Below, piece after piece: positions 35,353 to 44,586 of a stretch of 64,000 nt of DNA. How positions within the stretch are numbered: the stretch's first letter is position 1; each line of letters starts with the position of its first letter. This DNA is from Streptomyces sp. SN-593 (lineage in GTDB: Bacteria > Actinomycetota > Actinomycetes > Streptomycetales > Streptomycetaceae). Under the pieces are notes generated by a model. It saw only the letters and a program-made list of their open reading frames with translations. It searched no databases and was not told the DNA's origin. The stretch covers positions 2,115,501 to 2,179,500 of the forward strand of contig NZ_AP018365.1 in the NCBI RefSeq assembly GCF_016756395.1, read 5' to 3'. The position numbers and the translations under genes are program-made.

Positions 35353-35372
35353 ACCTGACATTGACGTGAGGT
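35353..35372. promoter_or_regulatory. Possible MerR-type operator
   Basis: ACCTGACATTGACGTGAGGT has ACCT/AGGT half-sites around a central TTGAC-like sequence, between the oxidoreductase gene and the MerR relic. MerR-type regulators bind such palindromes inside long promoter spacers. With the regulator apparently broken, control of the target may now be altered. Based on one visible palindrome only. Confidence 0.4.
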
Positions 35373-35411
35373 GCAACTCCGGACGTCAGCCGGGAGGAAG
35401 AAGAGAGAGTC

Positions 35412-35666
35412 ATACGGATAGGTGAGGCAACCCGCCAGTGGGCGGTGAGCGTGCGTGCGCTGCGCTCTCACGAGGAGCGGAACCTGCTGCGGACCGACGG
35501 CGGTGCCGGAGGTCAGTGCCATGACCCGGAATCCGCGGGCGAGCAGGTCCATATGATCCAGCAGATGTTCGCCGCCGGACCGCCGGGTACCGCCCCGACG
35601 TCCTCAACGGCCGCCCATCCGGCACTGGCCTTGCCCCCGCCCCACCATGCCGACACCGCCCTTTGA
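35412..35666 (+). pseudogene. MerR-family regulator relic with lost start codon
   Basis: The frame reads IRIGEATRQWAVSVRALRSH and then EERNLLRTDG, GGQCHDPESAGEQVHMIQQM, a clear MerR winged-helix start. The expected initiating ATG is ATA at 35412; the only in-frame alternative, GTG 35445, would remove the first DNA-binding helix. After FAAGPPG the frame drifts into proline-rich text without the usual C-terminal helix, which suggests a frameshift near 35580. Confidence 0.7.
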
Positions 35667-35745
35667 AGGTCAGCAGACCGGCCCGGACGGGATCAGGGAC
35701 CCGTCGCCTCTCGGGGGCGGCGGGTCCCCGCGGTTCTCCGTCGCC

Positions 35746-37215
35746 TCAGGGGGCACCGCGCACCGCGCCCGGCTCCGGCTGCGGCTGCGGCTCCAGCAGG
35801 GGCTCCGGCAGGGGCGCCCCGCCCGCGGGTTCGCTCCGGGCGGCGGCCACCCGGGCCCGGCCGGCCCGCGGCACCGCGACCGCGGCGGCGAGGGCGACGA
35901 GCGAGGCCACGACCATGGCCAGGAAGGCATGGTCGAACCCGGCGCCCGTCGGCGCCGACCCGGCACCGCCGGATGTCACCAGGGTCGCCGCGACCTGCCC
36001 GCCGAAGGCACCGCCGAGCGTGCGCGCGACGGTGTTGACCCCCGTCGCGACACCCGTCTCCTCGGGGCGCACCGCCTGCACCACGAGGTTCGCCATGGCC
36101 GCGAAGGCCAGGCCGATGCCCAGGCCCAGCAGGGCGCTGGCCGCAAGGATGGGCAGCCGGGAGCCGTGCGCGGCCGCGAGCAGGACGAACCCGGCGAGCA
36201 CCGCGCCCGCCCCGCACACCGCGGGCGGCTTCGCGCCGTAGCGGGCCTCCAGGCGGCCGGAGAAGGGGCCGACCAGGAGCATCACCGCGGACAGCGGCAG
36301 CACCATGAGGCTCGCGGTGGTGACGGAGTCGCCGAAGCCGACCTGCGACTCGGCGTACTGCGGGACCAGCAGCAGGGCCGAGAAGAGGCCGAAGCCGAGA
36401 CCGATCGCGAGCAGGTTGACCGGCCACACCGCGCGCTTCCGCATCATGGCCATGTCGACCAGCGGGGACGCCGAGCGGTTCTCGACCGCCACCCACAGCG
36501 CCAGGACGACGGCGCCCGCCGCGGCCAGTCCGAGCGTCCGGGCGTCGACCCACCCCCAGGCGGCGGTCCGGCTGACCGCCAGCAGGATCGCGGACAGGCC
36601 GGCGGACATCAGGGCCGCGGCACCCCAGTTGACGGACGCGGAGGCCCGCAGACGCGAGGCGGGGAGCACCCGGGCGGACACCGCGAGCCCGAGCGCGGTG
36701 CAGATCAGCGGTATCCAGAACAGCCAGTGGACCGACAGGTGGTCGGCGATGATGCCGGCGAGCAGGACCCCCAGACCACTTCCCAGGCCCAGCAGCGCGG
36801 AGATGAGACCGATGGCGGCGGGCACCTTCTCGCGCGGGAGCTCCTCGCGCACGATGGCGAAGCTGAGCGCGAACAGGCCGCCGGCCACGCCCTGGACGAC
36901 CCGGCCGAGGAGGAGCAGCCACAGCGTGTCGGCGAGGGCGGCCAGGAGCGTGCCGGCCATGACGACGCCGAGCGTGACCAGGAAGACCGGGCGCTTGCCG
37001 TGGATGTCGCCGAGGCGCCCGACGACCGGGGTGCAGATGCCCAGGCTCAGCAGGAAGACGGTGAGGGCCCACGCGGCGCTGTCCGGCGTGGTGTGCACGG
37101 AGAGGGCGATCTTGCCGATCGCCGGCGAGACGAGCGACTGCAGCAGCGCGACGGCCAGGCAGACGAAGGCGAGGGACCCGACGATCAGGCCGGGGCGGGT
37201 GCGTTGGGTGGACAT
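35746..37215 (-). CDS. MFS drug transporter, 14-helix (DHA2) type
   Basis: A 489-residue membrane protein from ATG 37215; the same frame runs open much further upstream, but across the promoter and the opposing TetR gene. About fourteen hydrophobic helices are visible. Family marks are GRLGDIHGKRPVFL (loop 2-3 motif A), LGRVVQGVAGGLFALSFAI (helix 4) and SALLGLGSGLGVLLAGIIAD (motif C of exporters). The C-terminal tail is a Pro/Glu/Gln repeat (PLPEPLLEPQPQPEP). Known: DHA2 exporters remove drugs and dyes with proton motive force. It is divergent from a TetR gene, with operator palindromes between them, so the TetR protein probably represses it. Confidence 0.92.
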   Translation of the reverse strand: MSTQRTRPGLIVGSLAFVCLAVALLQSLVSPAIGKIALSVHTTPDSAAWALTVFLLSLGICTPVVGRLGDIHGKRPVFLVTLGVVMAGTLLAALADTLWLLLLGRVVQGVAGGLFALSFAIVREELPREKVPAAIGLISALLGLGSGLGVLLAGIIADHLSVHWLFWIPLICTALGLAVSARVLPASRLRASASVNWGAAALMSAGLSAILLAVSRTAAWGWVDARTLGLAAAGAVVLALWVAVENRSASPLVDMAMMRKRAVWPVNLLAIGLGFGLFSALLLVPQYAESQVGFGDSVTTASLMVLPLSAVMLLVGPFSGRLEARYGAKPPAVCGAGAVLAGFVLLAAAHGSRLPILAASALLGLGIGLAFAAMANLVVQAVRPEETGVATGVNTVARTLGGAFGGQVAATLVTSGGAGSAPTGAGFDHAFLAMVVASLVALAAAVAVPRAGRARVAAARSEPAGGAPLPEPLLEPQPQPEPGAVRGAP

Positions 37216-37233
37216 GGCCGCCACCGTAGATCT

Positions 37234-37278
37234 AAGTGGGCACGGGTGTCCACTTAAAATGGTCACGAGTGCCCACTT
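37234..37278. promoter_or_regulatory. TetR operator palindromes between transporter and regulator
   Basis: AAGTGG at 37234-37239 and CCACTT at 37250-37255 form an inverted repeat (AAGTGGGCAC..TGTCCACTT), and a third half-site GTGCCCACTT lies at 37269-37278. They fill the 84 bases between the divergent starts and would overlap both promoters. Inferred binding sites of the adjacent TetR protein. Confidence 0.7.
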
Positions 37279-37299
37279 GTCCCGTCTAGGGTGGGGCCG

Positions 37300-37938
37300 G
37301 TGAGACCAGAACCCCTGCGGGGCCCCGCCCAGCGCGCCGACGCCCGCGCGAACCGCGAGGCGATCCTCGCCGCCGCCGCCAGGCTGTACGCCGACCGGGA
37401 CCCCGCCATCCCGAGCATCGACATCGCCAAGGCGGCGGGCGTCGGCCGCGCCACGCTGGCCCGCCACTTCCCGACACCGCAGTCGCTGCGCCTGGCGGTC
37501 TTCGAGCAGTTGATCGAGCAGATCGAGCGGATCGCCTCGTCCCTTCCGGACGGCCCCGGCGTGCTGCCGCTGTTCATCGGCCGGGTGATCGACCTGTTCG
37601 ACGACAACGCCCCGCTCGTCGACCTGATCCGCTCGGCCAGGGACCCGCGCGCCGGCACCGACGACCTGGTGGAACGGCTGCGCGCCGCGGTCACGCCGGT
37701 ACTGTGGCGCGCGCGCGAGGCCGGGGTCATCGACACCGAGGTGGACGCCGAGGACTTCCGCCTGCTCATCTTCATGGCCAGCAGCGCGACGCGCACCCAC
37801 CCCGGCCCCGACGCGCGCGCCCGGATCGCCCGGCTCGTCTGGAACGCGCTGCGCCGCTCCTTTGAGCAGCCGCCGCCCGCACCGCCGGCCGAGGCCCCGC
37901 CGGCCGAGGCCGCATCGACCGAGCAGGGTTCCGGCTGA
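37300..37938 (+). CDS. TetR/AcrR-family repressor
   Basis: A 212-residue protein from GTG 37300; GTG 37291 is also in frame, but the GGTGGGG sequence is better placed for 37300. The N-terminal helix-turn-helix is clear (ANREAILAAAARLYADRDP, SIDIAKAAGVGRATLARHFP). The remaining helices form the ligand-binding and dimer domain, and the last 25 residues are a Pro/Ala-rich tail. It is divergent from the DHA2 transporter gene and probably represses both genes through the palindromes between them. Confidence 0.92.
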   Translation: MRPEPLRGPAQRADARANREAILAAAARLYADRDPAIPSIDIAKAAGVGRATLARHFPTPQSLRLAVFEQLIEQIERIASSLPDGPGVLPLFIGRVIDLFDDNAPLVDLIRSARDPRAGTDDLVERLRAAVTPVLWRAREAGVIDTEVDAEDFRLLIFMASSATRTHPGPDARARIARLVWNALRRSFEQPPPAPPAEAPPAEAASTEQGSG

Positions 37939-38005
37939 CACCGGGCCGCGCCGCCGCGTCACCCGGGGTCGGTGCGATGCGGGCGCCGGCCCGCTCGGGC
38001 GGGGC

Positions 38006-38073
38006 GGGCGCGCTCGGGCAGGGGCGGGGGAGGCGGGGCGGGCACGCTCGGGCAGGGGCGGGGGAGGCGGGGC
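38006..38073. repeat. 34-bp tandem duplication upstream of the glycosylase gene
   Basis: A purine-biased unit containing GCTCGGGCAGGGGCGGGGGA is present twice in a row with a 34-base period, ending 11 bases before the Fpg/Nei start. G-runs on the plus strand could form quadruplex-like structure near the ribosome site. Confidence 0.75.
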
Positions 38074-38084
38074 AGAATGGGAGT

Positions 38085-38951
38085 ATGCCTGAATTGCCCG
38101 AGGTCGAGGCGTTGCGCTGGTTTCTCGACGAGCACCTGGTGGGGAGGGAGATCGAGCGGGTCCACCCGCTGGCTGTCAGTGCGCTGAAGACCTACCGCCC
38201 GGGGGTCGCGGACCTGGAGGGGCGGACGTTCGACGCCGTGGCGCGTTACGGGAAGTTCCTGGACCTGGGAGCCGGGGACCTGCACCTGGTGATGCACCTG
38301 GCGCGGGCGGGCTGGGTGCGGTGGAACGACAGGATGCCCGAGGCGCCGCCCCGCCCGGGCAAGAGCCCGCTCGCGCTGCGGGTTCGGCTGGCGGACCCCG
38401 CCGGGGTCGGGTTCGACGTGACGGAGGCGGGCACGCAGAAGCGGCTGGCCGTCTACGTGGTGCACGACCCGGCGGAGGTGCCGGGCGTCGCGCGGCTGGG
38501 GCCCGACCCGCTGGCGCCGGACTTCACGCCCGAGGTCTTCTCGGGGCTGCTGGCGGGCGAACGGCGGCAGGTCAAGGGGATGCTGCGGGACCAGAGCGTG
38601 ATCGCGGGGATCGGCAACGCGTACTCCGACGAGATCCTGCACGCGGCGAAGATGTCGCCGTACAAGCTCGCGGCGAAGCTGTCGGGGCAGGAGGCGGCGC
38701 TGCTGTACGACATGATCGGCAGCACGCTGCGCGACGCGGTCGAGCGCTCACGCGGGCTGCCGCTGCGTGATCTGAAGGCGGAGAAGAAGAGCGGGCTTCG
38801 GGTGCACGGGCGCAAGGGCGAGCCGTGCCCGGTGTGCGGGGACACCATCCGCGAGGTGTCCTTCAGCGATTCGGCGCTCGACTACTGCCCCACCTGCCAG
38901 ACCGGCGGGAAGCCCCTCGCGGACCGCCGCCTGTCGCGGTTGCTGAAGTAG
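38085..38951 (+). CDS. Fpg/Nei-family DNA glycosylase
   Basis: A 288-residue protein from ATG 38085; the open frame extends upstream, but MPELPEVEAL is the family start, with Pro2 and Glu3 as catalytic residues. The H2TH region reads QSVIAGIGNAYSDEILHAA. A C-terminal zinc finger is present (CPVCG ... CPTCQT). The Arg usually found in the zinc-finger loop of Fpg proteins (G-R-S/T) is not evident: FSDSALDYC stands there, so the lesion range may differ from classical MutM. Function: removes oxidised bases and cuts the backbone by beta/delta elimination. Confidence 0.9.
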   Translation: MPELPEVEALRWFLDEHLVGREIERVHPLAVSALKTYRPGVADLEGRTFDAVARYGKFLDLGAGDLHLVMHLARAGWVRWNDRMPEAPPRPGKSPLALRVRLADPAGVGFDVTEAGTQKRLAVYVVHDPAEVPGVARLGPDPLAPDFTPEVFSGLLAGERRQVKGMLRDQSVIAGIGNAYSDEILHAAKMSPYKLAAKLSGQEAALLYDMIGSTLRDAVERSRGLPLRDLKAEKKSGLRVHGRKGEPCPVCGDTIREVSFSDSALDYCPTCQTGGKPLADRRLSRLLK

Positions 38952-39054
38952 GGGGCGGTGGGACGCGCGGGGCGGTGGGCGTACGGGCTCCGGCTCGCCC
39001 CGTCCCGCCACGCCGGCGCCATCCCGAGGCCCCTGGTCCCGCGCGGCGCCCGGG

Positions 39055-41706
39055 TCACGAGGCGTCCTGCGTGAACGTGATGGTGGTCGTGATGTCGCCG
39101 CCCGGGGTGGGGGCGCACTCCTGCGCCGCGCCCGCGCACGGGCCGGTCCAGGTGCCCGGCAGGTAGAGCGGGCTCATGGTGGCGCTCGACCCGGCGGAGG
39201 TGCCGGCCCCGTCCGACGTGCTCGACCCGCCGGTGGGGTCCGCGCCGGCCGTGCTCCCCGTGGTGCTCGAACCGCCGGCGCCGCCCGCGCCCGTGGTGCC
39301 GCCGTCCCCGGCGCCGCCGGAACCGCCCGGGTCGGTGCCGCCCCCGTGGGCGTCGAGCAGGAGCGGGGCCTTCGCGTCGAAGTAGCGGACGGTGCAGGGT
39401 TCGGCCGGGTCGCAGGTGGTGACGGTGCCGTCGGAGGTGATGTCGACGTACCCGTGCCGGCTGCCGGTGGCGTCGGGGGACACGGTCACCTTGACGGTGG
39501 CGAAGGCCCTGCCGGTCAACCGGGCGCTGCTCCTGCCGTCCTTGCCGTAGCTGACCGTGAGGGTGTCCGCGCGCCGGCCGAGCGCAGTCGGCGCGAACCG
39601 GACCAGAACGCTGCAACTGGTGCCCGCGGCGAGCTTCTTGGCCTGCGCCGGCGCCCCGCCGCCGTCGAGGAACCCGGGCGCCACGGCCTCCCCGGTCCGG
39701 CACGAGCCCTGGGTGATGGCGAAGTCGGAGCGGGTGGACAGGGTGATCGCCTCCAGGGCGACCGGTGTGCCGTTGGGGTTGGTGATGGTGAGTGTGGCGA
39801 CGGGGGCGCTGCCGGCCGGGCCCGCGTGGACGTCACCGTAGTCGGCGGTGCCCTCGATCGTGAGGGGGCGCAGGGCGGTGCCGGGTCCGGTCGGGGAGGT
39901 GGCCTCGGTGGGGGCGGTGCCGCTCGGGGCGTCCTGGTCCGCGATGCCGCTGCTGCGCCGGACGCCGGGCAGGCCGCCGGAGGTGGCGGGGCCGCCCTTG
40001 GCCCCGGCCGCCGAGGTGCTGTGGTGCCGGCCGGTGACACCCACCCCGCCCAGCCCGTCGCCCCCCACGGTGCCGACCGCGACCGCGACGCCGGTCGCCA
40101 GGGCCGCGGTCGCGGCAGCCATGCCGACGAGCGCTCTGTGACTGCGGCGGCGTGCCCGGGCCCTCCTCCGGCGCCCCGTCGAACGCCCTATGCCGGACAG
40201 CCGCCTGCCCAGCAGGGCCCGCGAGGCGCCCGCGGCGCCCCCGCCGCGCGCGTCGCCGCTGCCGCCGGCCAGCACCAGGTTCGCCCGGGTGTCCTCCACC
40301 GCGGGGTCGTGGACGGCGCGGAAGTGCCGCGTGCGCAGCTCCAACGCGTGGGACAGCGCGTCGCGGGCCTCCTCCCGGCGGCCCTCCAGGAGGTGGAGCG
40401 TGCCCTCCTGGTGGGCGAAGTGCGCCTCCGCCGCCGCGTCCGGCAGCCGGCCGGCCGCGAGGCGCCCGATCTCAAGAGTCCGCTGCCAGGACCTCCAGTG
40501 GCCCTGGACGCACAGCACCGGCTCCACGGTCGTGGCGAGCGCGACCACCGACTCCCAGTCCCCGCGGCCCGCCGCCGCGTCCAGCAGCGGCACCGCCGCG
40601 TCGGCGGCCTGTCCCGCCTCCTCCCCGGCCGGGTCGCGCGCCTCGATCCAGGCGCCGAGGGTCCGCAGGGACGCGCGCAGGTCGAGCTGACGGTGGAGCA
40701 GCCGCAGGTACGGCTCGGGCAGGCCGGCCGGCAGGCCGAAGCGGTCGCCGTGCTTCTCGGCCAGTCCCCGGGCGCACAGCCGCTCGAACCGCTCGGCGCC
40801 GGGTTCGACCTCGGCCATCGCGGCGACCAGCCGGGCCGGCAGCCGGGCACCGCCGAGCAGGGCCAGCGCGGCCAGGGCCCGTCGGGACTGCGGGTCGAGC
40901 GCGGCGACGGCCAACGCGTCGAGCGTGGCGGGGCCCGGCTCGACCTGGCGCACCAGGTCGGCGAGGTCGCGGTCGTCGTACCGCACCAGCGCGGCGGCCT
41001 GGCGCAGGGCGAGCGGGCGGCCGTCGAGCGCGGCGACCAGCCGGTGCGCCTGCGGCAGTTCGGCGCCGGCGATGATCCGGTCGAGGAGGCGGGAGAGCAG
41101 GGTCACCGCGTCCTCGGCGGCGAGCCCGGGCAGCGGGTGGGAGATACCGAGCGGCCCGACGGCCGGCCGGACCGCGCCGATCAGCACCGCGCACCCGCGT
41201 AACGCCTCCCGCAGGTCGGCGATCTGCGGCGGGTCGTACCCCACGTCGTCCAACGCGACGACGGCGTTCACCTGCCGGAGGGCGCGCCGGCACTCCTCGG
41301 CGCTCAGCCGGGGAGCGCCGGGCGGGTACACGTAGAACTCGCGGACCAGGTCCTGGAGGAAGTCCTCGAAGTCGGCGGCGCCGACTCGGACGTAGGCGTC
41401 CGGGGCGACGGCGCGCAGCAGGGAGGTCTTCCCCGATCCGCGTTCCGCGGTGAACTCGACCATGCGGCGCGACCGCACCACGCTGCGCAGCAGGCCCAGT
41501 TGCTCTTCCCGCCCCACGAGCGTGCCCACCGCGCCCGTGTGCGGATGGCTCACCCGGCGGCGCGGCAGGCGCGCGGGCGGGCCGTCCTCCTCCCCGCACC
41601 GGTCGCCGTCCCGCCCATCCGTTCCGGGCGCGGCACGCTCCAGCCGCACGCCGCGGCCGCGTCCTTTGACCACCACGCGGAACTCTCCGAAGTCGAAGCC
41701 TTCCAT
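39055..41706 (-). CDS. STAND-like membrane NTPase with external Ig-like domain
   Basis: An 883-residue protein from ATG 41706 (ATG 41721 also possible). Domains: a basic N-terminus; a P-loop NTPase (ERGSGKTSLL, Lys93) in the sequence style of NB-ARC/STAND regulators (LVGREEQLGLLRSVV, NAVVALDDVG, LDGRPLALRQAAAL); TPR-like helices (about 380-490); a basic stretch and one membrane helix (about 525-548); then an external part with a choice-of-anchor-D/ASPM-type beta domain (ATLTITNPNGTPVALEAITL, CSVLVRFAPTALGRRADTL) and a Gly/Ser/Thr-rich tail. Such a fusion of a signalling NTPase to an outer domain suggests signal sensing across the membrane. I cannot assign a ligand or pathway. Confidence 0.85.
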   Translation of the reverse strand: MEGFDFGEFRVVVKGRGRGVRLERAAPGTDGRDGDRCGEEDGPPARLPRRRVSHPHTGAVGTLVGREEQLGLLRSVVRSRRMVEFTAERGSGKTSLLRAVAPDAYVRVGAADFEDFLQDLVREFYVYPPGAPRLSAEECRRALRQVNAVVALDDVGYDPPQIADLREALRGCAVLIGAVRPAVGPLGISHPLPGLAAEDAVTLLSRLLDRIIAGAELPQAHRLVAALDGRPLALRQAAALVRYDDRDLADLVRQVEPGPATLDALAVAALDPQSRRALAALALLGGARLPARLVAAMAEVEPGAERFERLCARGLAEKHGDRFGLPAGLPEPYLRLLHRQLDLRASLRTLGAWIEARDPAGEEAGQAADAAVPLLDAAAGRGDWESVVALATTVEPVLCVQGHWRSWQRTLEIGRLAAGRLPDAAAEAHFAHQEGTLHLLEGRREEARDALSHALELRTRHFRAVHDPAVEDTRANLVLAGGSGDARGGGAAGASRALLGRRLSGIGRSTGRRRRARARRRSHRALVGMAAATAALATGVAVAVGTVGGDGLGGVGVTGRHHSTSAAGAKGGPATSGGLPGVRRSSGIADQDAPSGTAPTEATSPTGPGTALRPLTIEGTADYGDVHAGPAGSAPVATLTITNPNGTPVALEAITLSTRSDFAITQGSCRTGEAVAPGFLDGGGAPAQAKKLAAGTSCSVLVRFAPTALGRRADTLTVSYGKDGRSSARLTGRAFATVKVTVSPDATGSRHGYVDITSDGTVTTCDPAEPCTVRYFDAKAPLLLDAHGGGTDPGGSGGAGDGGTTGAGGAGGSSTTGSTAGADPTGGSSTSDGAGTSAGSSATMSPLYLPGTWTGPCAGAAQECAPTPGGDITTTITFTQDAS

Positions 41707-42008
41707 CGCCACCCCCGGCACCCCTGGTTCCCCCGGTCATCCCCGGCTTCCCGGACGGGAATGAACGCGGCGCTCCCTGCACCACGCGAGAACCACGTTA
41801 CGGGCTGCGTCCGCCTCCCTGCGCAAAGTTATCCACAGCCTGCGCGAGAAGTCCGATATTCAAGCCCGGGGGTACGGGGCGGTGGCCGGCGGGGGCGACC
41901 CGCGGATGCGACGAGGCCCGGCACGCATGGCGTGCCGGGCCTCGTCATCGGTCCGTGCGGGGGCGGCCCGCCGGGGGGCCGCATCCCGCCGGCGGGCGGG
42001 CCGGGGCC
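41707..42008. other. Intergenic region with terminator
   Basis: 302 bases between the STAND gene start and the rpmE2 stop, both minus strand. It contains the terminator at 41910-41946 and, presumably, the STAND promoter near 41780-41870, where the sequence is less GC-rich. No ORF is supported. Confidence 0.5.
41910..41946 (-). terminator. Terminator of rpmG-rpmE2
   Basis: A perfect 17-base stem (GACGAGGCCCGGCACGC with its complement) around an ATG loop, 63 bases after the rpmE2 stop. There is no long U-tract, as usual in streptomycetes. Confidence 0.85.
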
Positions 42009-42269
42009 TCACCTCTCTTCGGACGCCTCGCGGCCGTAGCGGCGGTTGAACCGCTCGACCCGGCCGGCGGAGTCCATGACGCGCTGGGTGCCCGTGTAGA
42101 AGGGGTGGCTCGCCGACGAGACCTCCACGTCGAACACCGGGTAGGTCCGGCCGTCGGTCCACTCGACGGTGCGGTCGCCGGTGAGCGTGGAACGGGTCAG
42201 GAAGGCGTCACCCGAGGCGCGGTCGCGGAAGACGACGGGGCCGTAGGCGGGGTGGATGGAGGGCTTCAT
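42009..42269 (-). CDS. rpmE2: Ribosomal protein L31, zinc-free type B
   Basis: An 86-residue protein from ATG 42269 with the L31 layout ([46 protein letters not shown]). It has no cysteine, so it is the C-minus (zinc-free) paralogue. Five bases separate it from the zinc-free L33 gene upstream, so both are on one message behind a Zur-like box. Known: in Streptomyces and Bacillus these paralogues replace zinc-binding L31 and L33 when zinc is scarce, freeing zinc from ribosomes. Confidence 0.95.
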   Translation of the reverse strand: MKPSIHPAYGPVVFRDRASGDAFLTRSTLTGDRTVEWTDGRTYPVFDVEVSSASHPFYTGTQRVMDSAGRVERFNRRYGREASEER

Positions 42270-42274
42270 GTCGG

Positions 42275-42439
42275 TCAGCGCTCCTCTCGGAAGTCGACGT
42301 GGCGACCCGCGACGGGGTCGAACTTGCGCAGGGTCATGCGGTCGGGGTCGTTCCGCCGGTTCTTGCGGGTGACGTACGTGTAGCCGGTGCCCGCGGTGGA
42401 CCGGAGCTTGACGACGGGACGCAGTTCGTTTCTGGCCAT
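42275..42439 (-). CDS. rpmG: Ribosomal protein L33, zinc-free type
   Basis: A 54-residue protein from ATG 42439: [47 protein letters not shown]. This matches L33 but lacks the two CxxC pairs of zinc-binding forms. It is the first gene of the pair with zinc-free L31. The Zur-like box begins 19 bases upstream of its start. Confidence 0.95.
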   Translation of the reverse strand: MARNELRPVVKLRSTAGTGYTYVTRKNRRNDPDRMTLRKFDPVAGRHVDFREER

Positions 42440-42457
42440 GCCGACAGTATACGACTT

Positions 42458-42472
42458 TGGTTTTCATTTTCA
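42458..42472 (-). promoter_or_regulatory. Zur box upstream of rpmG-rpmE2
   Basis: On the minus strand TGAAAATGAAAACCA matches the left half of the Streptomyces Zur palindrome (TGAAAAT-x-ATTTTCA-like) very well and the right half partly. The region is AT-rich against a GC-rich background. Established: zinc-free L31/L33 genes in this group are repressed by Zur when zinc is plentiful. Binding here is inferred. Confidence 0.7.
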
Positions 42473-42621
42473 AGTCCCCGCGGCCGCCCGTGTGGCGATC
42501 ACGATGCGTCGTCGATTCGCGACTTTCCGCGAGGACATCCGCGGGTTTCTGGCCGGTGGGCGACACCATCTGACTCCATAACGCGTGTTCGCCACTGGAC
42601 AGTCCCTTTAGGGTCGGTCTG

Positions 42622-44586
42622 GTGACAGCCGACGCTCCGCCGCTACCGCCGCAGCCAGCCGCCGCCTCCCCCGGAGCACCCCCGCCGGCCGGGACGGCCG
42701 GTACGGACGCCGCGTGGCCGTCGGCGCGCGCGCTGCTGTGGGGGGCGCTGCGGGCGCGACGCCGGGACCTGGTGGCCGCGTCGGTGCTCTACAGCTCGCA
42801 CCAGCTCGGCGAGTCGATGGTGCCGGTGGTGGTCGGGGCGACGGTGGGCGAGGCCGTCGCGGGCGGCAGCCGGTGGGCGATCGCGCTCTGGCTGGGCGTG
42901 CTCGCCGCGGACTTCGTCCTGCTGTCGCTGTCCTTCCGGTTCGGCGCCCGCGCGAGCATGCGGGCGAAGCAGCACACGGGGCACGTGGTGCGCATGTGGG
43001 TGACCGAGCGGGTCCTGCGCCCGACCGGCGGCGTACGGCTGGCCCCCGGCGACCTGCTCACCCGCGCGGCGAGCGACGCCGGCCGGGTCGGCGCCTTCGC
43101 CGGGATCGTCGCGCAGACGGTGGCGGCGGTGGCGGTGCTCGCGGTGTCCACCGCGCTGCTGCTGTACTTCTCCCTGCCGCTCGGGGCGGTGATCCTGCTC
43201 GGTACGGCGCTGCTGCTGGTCGTACAGGACCGGGTGGCGGGGCGGTTGCGGCGGCACAGCGGGACCGAGCAGCAGGAGGCCGGGCGGGCCGCGGTGCTCG
43301 CGGAGGATCTGGTGCGCGGCATGCGGGTGTTGAAGGGGATCGGTGCGGAGCGGACCGCGGCGGCGCAGTACGGGCGCGCCAGCCAGGTGGCGCTGGGGGC
43401 GTCGCTGCGGGCGGTGTCGTCGCAGTCGCTGCTGTCGGCGGTGGGAACGGCCTTCACCGGCGCGTACCTGGCGGTGATCGCCGGAGTGGGCGGGTGGCTC
43501 ACGCTTTCGGGTCGCATGGGTCTGGGCGAGTTCGTGGCGGCTTTGGGGTTGGCGAGATTCGTGGTGGGACCGATGCAGGTGGTGTCGGGGGCGAGCGCGG
43601 CGTATGCGCGGGCGGTGGCGTCGGCGGGGCGGGTGCTCGACGTCGTGGGTGCGCGGGACGAGGTACGGGACGGCTCTCACCCGGGTGGGTGGGAGGAAGG
43701 ACGGGGGGCGCGGGTCGTGGTGGCGGAGGTCGGGGTCGGTGGGTTCTCGGGGGTGTCGTTCGTGGCGGAGTGCGGGGAGTTGACGGGCCTGGTGGTCGAC
43801 GTGCCCGGGGTGGCCGGGCGGATTCCGGGGTTGCTGGTGCGGGAGGGCGAGCCCGAGGGCGGGCGGATCGAGGTCGGCGGGAAGGAGGTGGGTGAGGTGC
43901 CGTTGGAGGACCTGCGCGCGCGGGTGCTGGTGTCGCCGCACGACGCCGTGCTGTTCCCGGGCACCATCGCGGAGAACATCGCGCTGCTCGCGCCCGACCC
44001 GCGGGCCGCGGAGCGCGGTACCTGGGCGGCGTTCGCGGACCAGGTGATCGACACGGTTGCCGGGGGCGCGCAGGCGCCGGTGGGCGACCGCGGCGAGAGC
44101 CTGTCCGGCGGGCAGCGGCAGCGCGTCGCCCTGGCCCGCGCCCTGGCCGCCGAGCCCCCGGTGCTGGTGCTGCACGACCCGACGACGGCGGTGGACGCGG
44201 CCACCGAGGACCGTATCGCCGGCCGGCTGCGCGAGGTGCGCGCCCGTGACGGGCTGACCTCGCTACTGGTCACCACCAGCCCCGCGCTGCTCTCCCGCTG
44301 CGACCGGGTGTTCTTCCTGCGCGCCGCCGGGGCCGGCGCGCCCGCGGGTGGTCGTGGCGCGGATGGTCGTGGCGCGGATGGTCGTGGCGCGGGTGATCGT
44401 GATGCGGGCGGCCGAGGTCCGGACGGCGAGGCGGCGGAGGGCCGGGGCGCGGAGACTCCCCGCCCCGCCGGAGCAGGGGGGTCGGCGGGTGAGCGGCCGG
44501 GCGGTGTCCCGCTCACGGCGGCCAGCGGCAGCCACACCGAGCTGATGCGCGACAACGCCGCGTACCGGGAGCTGTTGACCCGATGA
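42622..44586 (+). CDS. Heterodimeric ABC exporter half, degenerate nucleotide-binding domain
   Basis: A 654-residue protein from GTG 42622. About six membrane helices (about 45-330) are followed by an ABC domain. The signature [15 protein letters not shown] is intact (from Leu494), but Walker A is missing: [19 protein letters not shown] stands where a GxxGxGKS loop is expected. Walker B reads VLVLHDPTT (His for Asp, Asp for Glu) and the H-loop His is Thr (VTTSPALL). A 15-base repeat (GGTCGTGGCGCGGAT) gives a Gly/Arg/Asp spacer (about 575-600). It overlaps the next exporter gene by four bases (ATGA), so the two are translationally coupled. Known: heterodimeric exporters often keep only one competent ATP site. 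Substrate unknown. Confidence 0.9.
   Translation: MTADAPPLPPQPAAASPGAPPPAGTAGTDAAWPSARALLWGALRARRRDLVAASVLYSSHQLGESMVPVVVGATVGEAVAGGSRWAIALWLGVLAADFVLLSLSFRFGARASMRAKQHTGHVVRMWVTERVLRPTGGVRLAPGDLLTRAASDAGRVGAFAGIVAQTVAAVAVLAVSTALLLYFSLPLGAVILLGTALLLVVQDRVAGRLRRHSGTEQQEAGRAAVLAEDLVRGMRVLKGIGAERTAAAQYGRASQVALGASLRAVSSQSLLSAVGTAFTGAYLAVIAGVGGWLTLSGRMGLGEFVAALGLARFVVGPMQVVSGASAAYARAVASAGRVLDVVGARDEVRDGSHPGGWEEGRGARVVVAEVGVGGFSGVSFVAECGELTGLVVDVPGVAGRIPGLLVREGEPEGGRIEVGGKEVGEVPLEDLRARVLVSPHDAVLFPGTIAENIALLAPDPRAAERGTWAAFADQVIDTVAGGAQAPVGDRGESLSGGQRQRVALARALAAEPPVLVLHDPTTAVDAATEDRIAGRLREVRARDGLTSLLVTTSPALLSRCDRVFFLRAAGAGAPAGGRGADGRGADGRGAGDRDAGGRGPDGEAAEGRGAETPRPAGAGGSAGERPGGVPLTAASGSHTELMRDNAAYRELLTR

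Noticed and set aside
35647..37257. 536-codon plus-strand frame opposite the MFS transporter
   Set aside because: Very Gly/Arg/Gln-rich shadow; the minus frame has the transporter helices and motifs.
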